A stretch of DNA of 64,000 nucleotides from Paramecium octaurelia (lineage: Eukaryota > Ciliophora > Oligohymenophorea > Peniculida > Parameciidae), in contig CAJJDP010000003.1 of NCBI GenBank assembly GCA_905182995.1, forward strand, positions 563,820 through 627,819, in the 5' to 3' direction. A model generated the notes under the pieces. It was not told the DNA's origin and searched no databases. It was given only the letters and a program-made list of their open reading frames with translations. Position 1 is the first letter of the stretch; the number at the start of each line of letters is the position of its first letter. Positions 26,322 through 38,858 of the stretch are shown piece after piece. Made by a program: the position numbers and the translations under genes.

Positions 26322-26801
26322 TCAAATAATAAAACTATTTCTTTATTGGATTTAGTCAATTATTTTTACAAAGTATATTAATTAATACTAAATGGAAAAG
26401 AACTTAAACTAGCATTCATTTATCTTAAGCTTGTAAATATTTATTATTTGGCATATTTGGAGGAACAATCAAAATAATAGAAAAAAGTAATATTTGTTAG
26501 TTGCTAGAATGATTATTTTGAATTAGAAAGAGAAATTAAGAATAAGTATCCTCAATGGTTAAAGGAGGAGGAGTTTCAAAAGATTTTTCATAGCAAATTT
26601 GTCCTTACCTAAGATTTTTTGAAATATTCACTGAATTATTTGAACAAAGCAGCAGTGGATCACTAATAAGATGAAAAAATAACAGAGAAAATCAAAAAAA
26701 CGCTTCAAATAATATCTATTCTTGTGTCTAATGAGAAAAGCAGCACACTTTAGTTAGATTAATAAATAATACGGCTTCATAGACTTAATTCCAAAGTTTG
26801 A
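24853..26801 (+). CDS. ULK-like Ser/Thr protein kinase with poly-Asn linker
   Basis: ATG 24853 to TGA 26799-26801, 633 aa, two introns (25 nt near 25,239 and 22 nt near 25,373). The kinase domain begins ~residue 45: GKGQYSVVYKG (P-loop), IVAVKVI (Lys), HGDIKSANILL (catalytic loop), DFGFAQKID and GTPLYMAPEVL, ending RIDPNQRLSAQD. The HRD motif reads HGD, so the Arg that usually contacts the activation-loop phosphate is absent, while the catalytic Asp and Asn remain. The activation loop QQTFIIGTPLYMAPE and compact domain resemble ULK/ATG1-type kinases. Residues ~330-490 are disordered and rich in Asn, Gln and Ser, including a pure run of 18 Asn. A helical C-terminal domain follows (~residues 500-633). 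Confidence 0.88.
26268..26321 (+). repeat. (AAT)18 microsatellite encoding poly-Asn
   Basis: Eighteen uninterrupted AAT triplets lie inside the ULK-like kinase gene. They are in frame as Asn codons, flanked by further imperfect Asn/Ser codons. Only AAT is used, never AAC, which suggests recent slippage-driven length change. Confidence 0.9.
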
Positions 26802-27020
26802 TATATATATATAATTTCTCATATTTTAAGTTCGTCACATTAAAATTAATTATTAAATTTCAAAGTTGTGATTTAATTATTAATGATACACAGTTTATTT
26901 TCCTTAATCTGTGAAAATATTAATTGTGAAATGGAAAGGCATACCAAAATAATTAATACAGAAATGTTATATACATAACAATACAACCACATATATACAT
27001 ATAAATTAATTAAATTAAAA

Positions 27021-29036
27021 ATGTTAAAGCATGCCTTAAGGGTGATGTAAGTCTTCAGACCTAAGTTATTGCATTGTGTTCCTTTATAAACATTGTCAAT
27101 AAGAGGACCATTATTTACAAGCATTCCCGTTAGCTATTTCTCCACATCATTGCCAAAACATAAGAAATTAGAAATGCCTGCTCTGTATATGACTAATATT
27201 AAATTATAGATCACCAACAATGGAGACAGGAAACATTTAGAAGTACTTGAAGAAAGTAGGTGACCCAATTACAGCAGGTGATGTGCTTTGTGAGGTTGAG
27301 ACTGATAAAGCAACAGTGGGATTTGAAATGCAAGATGAAGGATTCTTAGCCCAAATCCTTGTTCCTGAAGGTAAATAAAATTGTATAAATATATTAGGCT
27401 CAAAGGGAGTCAAAGTTGGATAATTAGTTGCAGTAATTGTTCCAAAGTAATCAGATGTGGCATTATTTGCTAATTACAAAGATTCTTCATCTGAGTAAGG
27501 TGCTGCAGCATCAAAACCAGCAGCTCAACCCTAATAATCTTCAACACCTTAGAGAGCACAACCAGCAGCAACAGCAACAGGAGGAGCATTCCCCAAACAC
27601 TCAAAATTAGGTCTTCCTGCTTTATCACCAACTATGGAGAAAGGAAATTTAATGAAATGGCTGGTTAAAGAGGGAGACAAGATAAGTCCTGGAGATGTGA
27701 TTTGTGAGATTGAAACAGACAAAGCTTCTGTTGGATTTGAAGTCCAAGAAGATGGTTACATCGCAAAATTAATGGTACCTGCAGGAACTAAAGATATTAA
27801 ATTAGGAACTGTAATTAATAAATTTTATTTAAGATATTGGCTATTTCAACTCCAAAGAAGGATAACGTATCTAGTTTTGCTAATTACACTCTTGAGGGTG
27901 CTGCCGCAGCTGCTTAAACAACATAAGCATAACCAGCATAATAATAGTAATAATAATAGACAACAACTAATGAAACACCAGTATAAACAGTGTCTTAATC
28001 AGGACAAAGGATATTTGCTTCACCTCTAGCAAAGGAATTCGCTAAGAAGAATAGTGTCCCATTGGAATATGTAAAAGGAACTGGTATAGATGGTAGCATC
28101 GTCAAAAAGGATGTCGAGAGATTTCTTTCATCAGGATCAAAACCAGAGGTTTAGTAATAAGAATAAGTTATTACCCCTCCTAAATAACAACAAACTTAGG
28201 CCCCATCTTAAGAATAGCCAGCTTAATAAACACCCCCTCCTGCTCAAGCAAAATAATAAGCTAAACCAGCAACTGCTTCAAAACCCGTTGCAATCGAAGG
28301 CAATCCATATGTTGACACAGAACTTACTAATATGAGATAGACAATTGCTGCCAGATTATTAGAATCAAAGACCACTATCCCTCATTATTATTTAACTATG
28401 ACAGTTACAATGGATAAAGTATTGAAGTAATAATTTATTTAATTATTAAAAGAGTACGAGAAGAATTGAATAAACTATAGAAGGTTAAAATTTCTGTTAA
28501 TGATTTCATTATCAAGGCAAGCGCATTGGCATTAAAGGATGTTCCATAAGCCAATTCTTAATGGCATGGCACCTACATTAGGAAGTTTGCTAATGCTGAT
28601 ATATCAATTGCAGTTGCCACTGATGCAGGTCTAATTACTCCTATCGTCTTTAATGCAGGCAGCAAGGGTCTTGGAACTATCGCCTCCACCGTGAAAGAAT
28701 TAGCTGATAAGGCTAAGGCAAACAAACTCAAGCCTTAAGAATTTATCGGCGGCACATTTACCATTTCCAATCTAGGAATGTTCGGTATTGATTAATTTAT
28801 TGCTGTCATTAATCCACCACAATCAGCCATCTTAGCAGTAGGAAAAACAAGCAAAAGATTTGTTCCAGATGAACATGGATAACCTAAGTAATTTATTATT
28901 TAAATCAAAAAGGGTTGAAAACTAAATGGATGTTACATTGTCATGTGATCATAGAGTTGTTGATGGAGCTGTCGGTGCATAATGGTTATAAAGATTTAAG
29001 TTTTATATTGAAGATCCTAATACATTATTGCTTTGA
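27021..29036 (+). CDS. DLAT: Dihydrolipoamide acetyltransferase (pyruvate dehydrogenase E2)
   Basis: The E2 core of mitochondrial pyruvate dehydrogenase, 629 aa, ATG 27021 to TGA 29034-29036, five introns (25, 27, 23, 26 and 25 nt). A basic, Ser/Arg-containing presequence ([18 protein letters not shown]...) fits mitochondrial import. Two lipoyl domains follow, each with the lipoylated Lys in E(V/I)ETDKA and the [11 protein letters not shown] entry. After an Ala/Gln/Pro linker comes the E3-binding domain ([37 protein letters not shown]), then a second Gln/Pro-rich linker and the catalytic domain with [20 protein letters not shown] and the active-site [16 protein letters not shown]. The final introns end in AAAAG, and splicing them restores conserved sequence. 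It should be functional. Confidence 0.97.
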
Positions 29037-29461
29037 GCTTTATTAAAGTTTATAAATAAAACATGTATTTATATAAAAATTATTTTATTGTAATAAATGT
29101 AGATAACATTACATTACATTCATAAGATTTAATGTAATCTTAAATCACCTTAATGTAATTCATATATGACAGAGATGTATTCTCAAGCATAACACTGATT
29201 GCAAGTTGTTTTTGCATCAAGAATTAGGTAGAGTTTGAGATTTTTAAATAACTTTTTTAGAATATTTATTAAATAGGTATAATTGATTGTCTAAATGTGA
29301 AACTTTATGAATTAAGTAAAAATAATTTAATATTTCTAAAATTGTTTAAGATCATTGATTCTAAACACCTTAGTATTACCATTTAATAGAGTATTTCATA
29401 TTTTTATTGAATAAACAATATGTGCTTTAGTTATCTATCTGTTTATTTAATTAATATAAAT
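29037..29461. other. Intergenic, nothing recognised
   Basis: A 425-bp AT-rich spacer between co-directional genes. Short ATTACATT-like direct repeats occur near 29,110-29,160; no gene is visible. Confidence 0.4.
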
Positions 29462-30515
29462 ATGTCTTCCAAACCAAAATATTTGCTAAAAAAGGTAACA
29501 AAAACCAATGATTAACAAAACAATATGTTCATGACACAAACACTAGATTAGGATGAGGCTTAATTTTACAAAGATGGAAAGATTTGTTCTTATTATATAG
29601 TTGGTAACCCAGATCTATTTAAAAAAAAAACAACTTTCATTCTAAAATAATCAGAATAGTCAAATATACCTTCTAAACCCTCTTAGAGAGTTATCCAGAA
29701 ACACTAACGTCATAAGTAGGACTCTGATTTCATCTATGAAGACATGGAAGCAAGTGATGTAGAAAGGGAAGTAGAAAGAGTAATCCAGTAATAAAAATAG
29801 CCAGAGCAAGGAGTGAAGATGGCTCTCACCAAACCAGATCAAATATATGCTAATAGGGAAAGTAAAATAATGATGGCTTTCGAGTAGTAATAACAAAAAT
29901 GGCAATAAAGAGTTGTTTAATCTGCCAAAGCATGTGGTAGAGATCCAAAGCAATCACTTTTCCATCATATTGATGCTGCTAGACAACGTTATGAGGATCG
30001 TAAACTATTGGACTTAATTTAATCAGACTCAGAGAAATATGGAAATCATTTATGGGTATTAGTATAAATTCTATTCTAAGGAAATGCAACTCAGAGCAGC
30101 TCCTGGTGAATTGAATAATAAAAACGAAAAAGCTGTGTTTGAAATAGTTAGAAAAAATAAGGCTGAACAAGTTTATGAAAGACCGGAAGGATTTATGAAA
30201 AGATTTGAAGAAAAAAAATAGGTAATTGAAAAGATAATTCCTAATTTATCTGTTAAAGAATTAGAAGTTGTTGGATAAAATAAATTAATCAAAGAATCAA
30301 TATCCATGTTGAATTTAGCTAAAAATTAGAAGAACACCAAATTCAATAATGAAATACCACTAAGTTCTAAAAGAAAGATTATTTTATCTGCTCCTTTTGA
30401 AAAAAAGAAATAAAAGGAAGAACCTTTATACTATTAACATGTGATTGAAATGAATTACAACAAAAGAGATTTGCGTTAATAAGGATAATTGGATATATGC
30501 AAGTAAATTTTTTGA
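29462..30515 (+). CDS. Hypothetical charged protein
   Basis: ATG 29462 to TGA 30513-30515, 342 aa with a single 25-nt intron near 30,057-30,081 (GTATTAG...CTAAG) that removes an in-frame TGA. The N-terminal third is disordered and Gln/Lys-rich. The middle (~residues 120-230) is helical and charged, with SAKACGRDPKQSLFHHIDAA and LWEMQLRAAPGELNNKNE as the most structured-looking parts; the C-terminus ends NYNKRDLRQQGQLDICKQIF. I recognise no family. Good codon structure and a clean stop argue for a real gene. Confidence 0.65.
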
Positions 30516-31082
30516 ATGATCTTAATTATTAATATTTAATTTATGGATTTTTCTTTTTTACTAGTGATTTAAAAATCAACTAATTCAGAAATAATACATT
30601 TTAATTACTATTATTAAAGTTATATCTTAATTCCTATGGTTATGTTTTATTTAAATCATAACAAAAATATTAATACACAATTGAGATCAAAGACTTTTTT
30701 TTATATTTTAGGAATGATCAAATAGTAAACTAAGAAATTAAGAAAAGCATGATAAAAATATATAGATCGGTCATAATTGTAATAAATATTTATAAAGTTA
30801 TTTTGAATTAATAACAAGATTTTGAGGTTTTTTAATCTGAAAGTTATATGATAAAATCATAATTAAAGATTATGCTTGATTCCTTTAGAGTTCTAGTCAC
30901 ATATAAATTTTTGTATTCATTACACAATACTTACGTTGTTTATAAAGGTTCATGATTATGATATTTAGTACTTTAAAAATATAGTCGATAACTCAAACGC
31001 CAAATTATTGATGGTTTTATCCTTCAATGTATAAAATCTCTTTAATGTATTTATCCTTTTTTAATACAACAAATATATATTT
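30516..31082. other. Intergenic (convergent), nothing recognised
   Basis: A 567-bp AT-rich gap between convergent stops. TGA is frequent in all frames on both strands and I see no gene or remnant. Confidence 0.4.
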
Positions 31083-31644
31083 TCATTCTTCCCTTTGAGT
31101 TTGTTCTGTTATCGCATCTTACTCTACGTATTAAATAGGAGGATCTTCATCAGGATATAGCCTTTTGGTTAGAATATAACAATGAGGAGGCTCAATATCT
31201 GTATAATAATTTCTCATGAATTTAGTCTTTTCGAATCCATGACTTGAGTAAAATTAGAAACCAACATCATTATTGGACCACATATGCAGGTAGATTCTTC
31301 TAATCTCTTTATAAGACTTAATTCTATTGATAAGTTCATTTAATAGCTGTGAGCCAAATCCCAATCGTCGATATGTATCTAACACACCAAATGTCATTAT
31401 ATATGCGGTTTTAACATTATCCTGGTCTTCTATTCTTGCTGTAATAGCTCCAACTGCAATATCATTATAATATCCTGTATTGAGGGAAATATTTACCTAA
31501 TGCAGAAAAGTCTTAATAAGTGAGAATCCTATGATAAAAATTATCGCTGTAAGTTACTGGCAATGTCTTTTAAGTTATGATTTTAAATAGCTCTAAATTC
31601 TTAGAATTTATTTCTCCAAATGTAAGCTTCGGTTTTTATTCCAT
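31083..31644 (-). CDS. NAA50: N-alpha-acetyltransferase 50 (NatE catalytic subunit)
   Basis: A GNAT-fold enzyme that acetylates protein N-termini, 179 aa, ATG 31644 to TGA 31085-31083, one 22-nt intron near 31,477-31,498. The pattern closely follows NAA50: LTFGEINSKNLELFK at the start, LPVTYSDNFY (substrate-binding segment, human FPVSYNDKFY), GYYNDIAVGAITARIE, YIMTFGVLDTYRRLGFGSQL with the acetyl-CoA R-x-x-G-x-G motif, IYLHMWSNNDVGFQFYSSHG and FEKTKFMRNYYTDIEPP. A short acidic tail follows (YPDEDPPIQYVEQDAITEQ). Length and all core motifs are complete, so it should be active. Confidence 0.93.
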
Positions 31645-32211
31645 TAATAAAACTACTTTTAAGGAAAATAAAATAATGATGCCAAAATAAGTTGAAACAC
31701 CAAAAGTACCGTAAATTTTTAACTTGATTATGAAAGGGATATATAATCATCTGTTCAAATTCTTAATGAATTCCTAAGATTCTTTTGAATTATAAGAAAA
31801 TTTGCTATTTCTTTGTTTTATCAATCAAATATATATAATATTTTCTTTAGTAATCATGAGGATAAACATTTCTGATTCAATAAAAGATGATGCTTTTTAG
31901 ATAATGGCAGTAAGAGTCAATTAAATAAATTGATATATCATAATTTAATTTTGAAGTTGAATATTTGAATAAGATCTTTTTGTTCGATCTAATAATTAGC
32001 CTTTGGATAAAGGATTGTTAGATAATTAATATAAAATTAGAGTAAAAATAAGTCTAATTAATGGATAAGCATTAGATAGATATATATGAATTTATTGTTT
32101 TGTTAAAAAAATGAATGAGAATGATTACAATAGTGTGCAAGGGAGTTTAATAATAGTTTTCTTCATCTTTAAGAGTGTAATGGTTAGCGGGAATATAAAA
32201 TAATTAAATTA
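31645..32211. other. Divergent intergenic region
   Basis: 567 bp between the NAA50 start and the next gene. Short open stretches exist near 31,860-31,950 (MRINISDSIKDDAFQIM...) but they close quickly with TGA and I could not join them convincingly. The rest is AT-rich. Confidence 0.35.
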
Positions 32212-32968
32212 ATGACTAAAAGAAAACCTTAATTTGACATAGGGAAGGAAGAGGATGATGATGAAGCCTTACCTGTAGTCGGAGTTAACAATACTCCAGA
32301 AGAAATTCAGGAGAGAAAGTATTTTGTGTGAATAAAATAGAATTTTGAAGATCAAAGGATTAAAAGAAAAAAATGATAACCAAAATACAAAAATAGTAAT
32401 AACTGCCCCACCGCCATCATTTGAACAAGCGGGATCTGACTAAAAACTGTCAACACCTCCTAAAAAGTTCTAACCAACGAACATCTTCAATTCTCAACAA
32501 GAAAAATTGTTTTTCAATACTCAGCCATTGAATAGTTTATAATTACCTAAGAAATAAAACAATAATATGGGATTGGTGAGTCCAATAATAGAATTTAAAT
32601 CAATTCGAAAGAGTGACAAATCAATTACTTCTCCAAATTAGGAGACTAATAAAAAAATAGAAATTTTAGATGTAAATTTAAGATTAAGACATAGAATAAA
32701 TTAAAGAAAATAAAAATAGATGATAAAGAGCATGAAAATAAAGAAATCACATTCACAATAGAAAAGGTAGGAGATGATCACAAAATAAGAGTTGAGTATA
32801 ATTATTCCATTAATATATAGACCTGATATATTTGAAGGACTGATTGAGAAGGAGAAAACAAAGAAAGAGAATAATATAGTGAGATTAGAATGTAAAAAAG
32901 AATAAGAAGTGCATGCATTACAACTAGAATTTGTTAATGAAAAAGACTATGAATAATTTAATCTATGA
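32212..32968 (+). CDS. Hypothetical disordered protein
   Basis: ATG 32212 to TGA 32966-32968, 244 aa after splicing a 22-nt intron (GTATTTTGTGTGAATAAAATAG, near 32,318-32,339). It begins MTKRKPQFDIGKEEDDDEAL, a basic then acidic start. The centre is Pro/Ser/Asn-rich with several Ser-Pro sites (PPPSFEQAG, GLVSPIIEFK, SITSPNQ), which could be phosphorylated. The C-terminal 80 residues are highly basic and helical. I recognise no family. The convergent cysteine-rich gene ends only 7 bp after this stop. Confidence 0.6.
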
Positions 32969-32975
32969 TTTATTT

Positions 32976-35900
32976 TCAACCAAAGAAATCATCAACTAAT
33001 TCGTCCTTTTCTTCTTCTTATTACTTTAATTTTTGCGTAGCTTTCCTTTCCAAATAAGTCTGTTTTCTCTCTTCTTTCTCTTTTAATCTTTATTCTTCTT
33101 CCTGCCTTTTTCTCTCTTCCTCCTATCTCTTTTTTTCTTCAATTGGATCTTACACAACATTATTTGCTTCTTGAGCATTACTTGAAACACTTATGATATC
33201 CTAATCTTTCGGTTGTTTCTCAGGAACTATTTGTGCAATCCCCACATCTGGAGGCTTTTCATAACCTTCAGGCACTATTTAAGGATTATTTTAGCCGTCC
33301 TCAGGAGGTATGTAATCCATAGGGACTATTTAGTTGTTTTTGAATTTCGGTTCTTCTTCAATTTCAAAATCATCCAACAAATAATTAGGGGATTTCACCT
33401 TAACAAATATTAGCACAATATTCCAAAGTGTATAATTGATGATTGTAATAAGGATTGCCATCAACATATACCATCCATCAGATACTTTGATCTATTTAGA
33501 ATCATCAATATTTAAATACATTAAACCACTAACCAAACACAAAGTATCAAATAATGCTTAAATAGTTTGCTTGTATAATAGGATTCTGGAAATAAAAGGG
33601 TTGAATTTATAAAGTGGAAAATAAATGACAATTCTAAGTGCACACAAAACAATAATCTAGATGAACTGAGAAGGTAATAGGAAGAGGCAAGCATATATTA
33701 GTTTTCTGATGTATGGAACATATATGAAGAGTCTTCCAAACCTTGTTCTGATTTCATATCCATCATATAAGCAGCTAAGATACATATGCAGCCATTCAAA
33801 CGTATAAGCATCATTGTGTCTAAGTATAAATCTGTATGCCAAAACAAAAGCAACAATAGATAGTATAATGAATATAGCAGCAAGAACAATATTGATGATG
33901 TCAAAGGTAGTAGAGTAGTTCTGAAAGGTCTGGACGCAAGAGACCATTAAATCAAGAAACATCATTTCATACATTCTAACAAATGCTTAGAATTTCATAT
34001 ATTCATCAATATCTTCTAGTCTATTTTAAATGGGTTCCCAATGAATTAGTTTAATTAGTATTTTAATAGCAACCCAAAGTACTAAGGCATAAATAATAAA
34101 GCTTATGTATCTTCCACCAGCATTCAATAAGAATTGTGAAGGGTAGTCTTCAATCTAAAATTTAATTGTGTTTTATTTTGGCACATCAATCATTAGGAGG
34201 AATAAATTAGGAATGAATGAGAAATTGCAATAGTTCAACACATCTAACACTTTATCAATGTGTAAAGAATATCTTAATTTTATTAATCTCAATAAAGAAA
34301 TCAATTATAATGATTGTATTATTTGCCACACTTAACCACTTCCAATCTTATAAGAATAGCTAAAGGCTGATATCAAACTTAAGATAAGAAATGATAAGGT
34401 AATATAACTTAGAGTGTCACTAAAGTAGACTTCATCATCAGTATAATAAATATAATAATTGAGTTCAGTTTTGATCAATCCGTACTTGGCTATCTTGCTA
34501 TTTGAATCATTTGCCTATCCGACAAGTGACCAACCAAATTTATCTTCTATGTTGTTGGGTTATGTAAAGTTCAGAGATGCATATATGTGTTAGACAGTGT
34601 CATAATAAGTAAAAGTAATTTCAATTATATACAGGTCTACTTATTTGATTTCATACTAGTAATCAGGCAGATCAGGGATGTTGATCAATAGTAATTCAGT
34701 GTAATTGTAGATTTAAGATAAAGGTCGATTGAATTCTAAGTAGAGTTTATCAAAGTGGATTTCATCTATGTAGGCTGACACTTCTACAGGCTTTAATTCA
34801 TAACAAATATCAGGACCTTCATTTTGTTCTAGAATGCAATTGTATCCACTTTTAATTTTACAGTTGACACATCCACCCGAGAGATCAGCATCATCGCATT
34901 GTTCTGAGAGTGCATGCAAACCATCTCCACAATCTGGATCAATTTTGACGCACTCTTATCCATCAGGTTGATATCCAATTTAACACTCAAGACAATTGTC
35001 AACATCACATTTGATGCAATTCTTATCAAAATTACAAGAAACACAGGAACCATCTTCTATTCTGTATCCATCATCACATTCATCACAGATAACTTCATTT
35101 TGACAGATGTTGCATGGAGCGTAACATTTGATACAACTATTACCCAAGACACCATTTTATTATTCAAAATATCCATCTGTGCATTATTGGATGCATTATT
35201 CCTTAAATAAATAAGTACTCATGCTGCATTGAGTACAGACATTAGCATAACATTCTAGACAATTTTCAGGACAGGCTAAACAAATTTCATTATAATAATA
35301 GCTCTAAGGACAGTTTGAATAACACTCATAATTATATAGAGCATATCCATTGAAGCAATATAAGCATTGTTGACCATCAGAAGTGCATGAATCGCAATTC
35401 TCTGGACATTTGTTGCATTTATCAACAGTACCTCCTTCAATCAGATTGCAACTGTAACCAGGATCAGGAATACAATTAGTACATCCATCCATATCGATTT
35501 AATTTCCGTCATCACAAAATTCATTAGATTCTCTGATTGAGTTACCACATTTTGTTTCTATCTTGCAAATTCTACTGCATCCATCTCCATCCTTCACATT
35601 TCCATCATCACATTCTTCCTTATCCTTTTTGATCCCATCTCCACATGTCGGGTAGCAAATACTCAATGAGTATCTGTACAATCCTTAGACACAAGTAAAT
35701 CCAGACTCAATTTAACATGTTTCTGAACAACCATCGCCAACTTCAAGATTGCCATCCTCACATTACTCATTTAAACTCTTGTAGGAATCTCCACATGTAG
35801 TTGTAATAGATTCACATTAAGTCAATGTTTGATCACATTTGTAACCATAATCAATCAAACAATAAGAACACCCATCACCCAATAAGGAATTATTATCATC

Positions 35901-38065
35901 ACATTATTCTAGATCATCAATCAACCCATTTCCACATAAATTTATACATACATTGTTTGTACACTAATACCCAAGTTAAATTCTACAATATCCACATCCA
36001 TCATTATTATTTGAGTTATTGTCGTCACACTACTCAGTCTAATCTAGTATTCCATTTGAACACTGCTTTGAACATGTATCCTTATTTGTTGATGATCCTC
36101 CATAACATTGATATCCAAAATCTACTTTGCATTATGAACAACCATCATTGCTGACAGAATTATTATCATCACAATCCTCATTTACTCGCTTTCCATCTCC
36201 ACAGAGTAATTTACATGTAGTGCCAGTGCAATAATACCCAGCTTCTAATTAACAATTGATGCAACCATTAATAAACAATTAACCAATATCACATTATTCG
36301 CCAGCATCCAAAACAGAATTACCACATTTCAATTAACAATGACTAGGAGTTCCACTACAAGAATAGTTACTATCAATATTGCAATTTGTGCATCCATCAC
36401 CATTAATAAAATTACCATCATCGCATTATTCAGCTCCTTATAAAACACCATCGCCACATTATGTGCATGTTTTTGATACAGGATCTGCCAAATATCCAAC
36501 ATTACAATTCGATGCCAACACACAGTTTGAGGTTTACAAGTAATATCCATTGTTACAACTTGTACAAACAGCAGCACTTGAACACTCCTTACATTGATAA
36601 ATACAAGATCTACAGAGTGGCAGAATAGCTGATGGATATCCAGTGGGACCAGCAACACAACTAGCAACACAGGAACCACTCTATAAGAAATTAGAACATT
36701 TATAACATTGCTATTGAGTGTAAGAATTGATAGAATGCAAACAACTCGTCTTGCATTTAACCGTGCTAGCACTATAATAATTTACGTAGCCAGATCTTAT
36801 ATCTAAGTGAGCCAATCTCATGGTTCCAGAAGTAAAAGCATTCTTTAAGTCTCCAACAAATATAACATCATTAGCACTCTCATCATATTTAATGGCAAGT
36901 GAAGATTGAGTGTGGGTCTAAATGGCTCCATTAACATAAGCGCTGTAGTAGATTTTACTGATTCCAAGATTAGCATCCACATAGGCTGAAGCAATAGAAA
37001 TGTAGGTCCAAGTGGAGCCAGTCACAGTGGGAGTGAGAGATATTGGTGATTTGACTGATCCGTAATTCAATTTGATCGTATAGGGTGCAGTAGCTGTCGA
37101 CAAGATCTGAAATTAATCTTGAGAACCTCCATAGACTCTCCTGATGATGATGGCTTCCTTGGTTGTATCGCCTACTGGTTCTACAAAGGCATCAGTATTA
37201 ACAACTATATTAGACCAATACCAGAAGCTGATGGATTAGTGAGTACTACTGAGAAGAGCACTGGGAAGAGTGACATATTGGGATGAAGAGAGCTGGATGT
37301 ATTGTCCAGGGGTTGGGTCACCGATGTCAACTCCTCTGGTTGATCCGAGATACCCGTTATTTTGGGTTCCTTTGACCTTTTGGCCAATTTAGTCTTCGAA
37401 TGTGAAATGAAAGATGTTTTCGATGGAATTTCCAAGGAATGCTAAATTCATCCAATTGTAATTATTATCATTTTCATAATAACCATCGTAAAATAGTACA
37501 TTATTGGCTCGCTAATTTTAAGATCAATATACCCCACAATAAATTGAATTTGTATTGAAATACATTATATTCAATTTGGCATCGCTGGTTATTGGTGTAT
37601 TAAAATTAACCCCCACCAATGTCGGAGCCTGGGTTATTCTTACGTCGTTCATCGGTAACCATACGTAAAAGTTGACGTAGCCAGTGCTATAACTAAGTGT
37701 GGCTACTGCCAGAAACCATCTCTTAACAGTGTAGACAAAAGGCTTAGACACAGTTTGAGTTTCATAGAGGAAGTCGACGACTTCATCATGCACAACCAAT
37801 CCGATTCTCATTCCATTCTATTGAACACTGAATAACCCTTGCTTATCAGTCCCTTTATTATCCAATTGGAACCAGCCGCTATGATCCTATCTCATACATA
37901 CCTGACAGTAAATTCATTGCCACTCGAGATGGTTAAAGGGTAGGAATAGGTATCAACAGAATTGTCTGGTGAGCAGACTCCAATTATAGTGCTAGTAATA
38001 AATGACTACGGAGCTGAACATGGTTAAGTTCGTGTGAGTACAAGTAATAAAAAAAGAGTTATCAT
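32976..38065 (-). CDS. Large cysteine-rich, multispanning surface protein (ConA-like + DUF4215-type repeats)
   Basis: ATG 38065 to TGA 32978-32976 gives 1,688 aa with one 23-nt intron (37,879-37,901). A signal peptide (MITLFLLLVLTRTQPCSAP) is followed by ConA/LamG-like beta-sandwich segments (ISSGNEFTVSGWFQLDNKG, then repeats of W-x-F-x-W strands). Residues ~430-1,110 are a long Cys-rich array with the Myxococcus-type DUF4215 pattern CGDGIKKDKEECDDGN...GDGCS and furin-like C-x2-C-x-C knots. The C-terminal third has several hydrophobic helices (INIVLAAIFIILSIVAFVLA, ILITIINYTLWNIVLIFVK and others), then a charged cytosolic tail with EEKKRQEEERKRQEEE. It is probably a plasma-membrane or cortical receptor-like protein; ligand and function are unknown. 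Confidence 0.85.
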
Positions 38066-38207
38066 TAATATTATTATTATATATTTGTTTGTCCCATCTC
38101 TACAATTTATAATTCTTTAAATTCAGTACTAATCATCATGCTCATCCTCGATTTATTCTAGATAATTCCCCATTTTCATTATGCCTCGGAATCAATATAA
38201 TTTATAA

Positions 38208-38847
38208 ATGCAAGATAAAGTTAAAATTCTCATGCTTGGTGAAAGAAGTGTTGGAAAATCCTCTCTCCTAAATCGCTATATCGATGACAAGTTTTACGAC
38301 ACCATTCAAGCCACTCTCGGAGTTGAATACAAATAGAAAGTGATTACCAATGGCGAATCGTAACTTACTGTTTAAGTATGGGATACTGCAGGTCATCATA
38401 TAGCTTTTCATTTCTAGGCTAAGAGAGATTCAGATATATCGCTCCCATTTATTATAGAAATGCCCAAGGGGTTCCCATGGTCTACAGCGTTGTTGATCGA
38501 GATTCGTTCAATCAAGTGCAAACCTGGATGGACTATCTCAAGGATCAGGTGGATAATCAACTGATATCCATTATTCTGGTTGCCAATAAATGTGATCTTG
38601 AAAACAGACATGTCTCCACATCTGAAGGTTAAGAATTGGCATAACTTGTAATAATTTATTCTAGAAATAGTACTCAGTCAGATATTTTGAATGCTCCGCC
38701 AAAACAGGAGCCCAAGTCAAAGAAATGTACTCAGAATTGATTCAATAAATTCTCTCTAAAAGAATACAAAATAACGATGAATCCCAAAAACTCAGAAATT
38801 TTCCTCAAGATTAAGTAGATAATACATAACCATAAAAGTGCTGTTGA
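38208..38847 (+). CDS. Rab-family small GTPase
   Basis: A vesicle-traffic GTPase, 196 aa, ATG 38208 to TGA 38845-38847, two introns (26 nt inside the G3 motif; 23 nt GTAATA...AAATAG near 38,649). G motifs: GERSVGKSS (P-loop), TLGVEYK (switch I Thr), WDTAGQERF (G3), NKCDL (G4) and CSAK (G5). The C-terminus ends QPQKCC, a double-Cys geranylgeranylation signal. It resembles Rab1/Rab5/Rab11-type proteins, but I cannot choose a subfamily. The P-loop has Glu-Arg-Ser instead of the usual Asp-Ser-Gly. The stop lies 11 bp from the stop of the convergent coiled-coil gene. Confidence 0.93.
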
Positions 38848-38858
38848 ATAAAATCTAA

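Noticed and set aside
31850..32110. Possible dynein light-chain-like remnant (ISDSIKDDAFQIM)
   Set aside because: The resemblance is faint, frames close within ~25 codons, and no tiny intron restores a conserved core.
34914..36154. Plus-strand frames of ~100 aa opposite the Cys-rich array
   Set aside because: The antisense of TGC/TGT-rich repeats is naturally stop-poor in this code. There is no start context or independent support.
36329..36772. 147-aa minus-strand frame within the cysteine-rich gene
   Set aside because: It is out of frame with the real gene there and only appears long because the true frame is full of TAA/TAG and Cys codons. Its composition (many Leu/Val/Ile) does not match the region.
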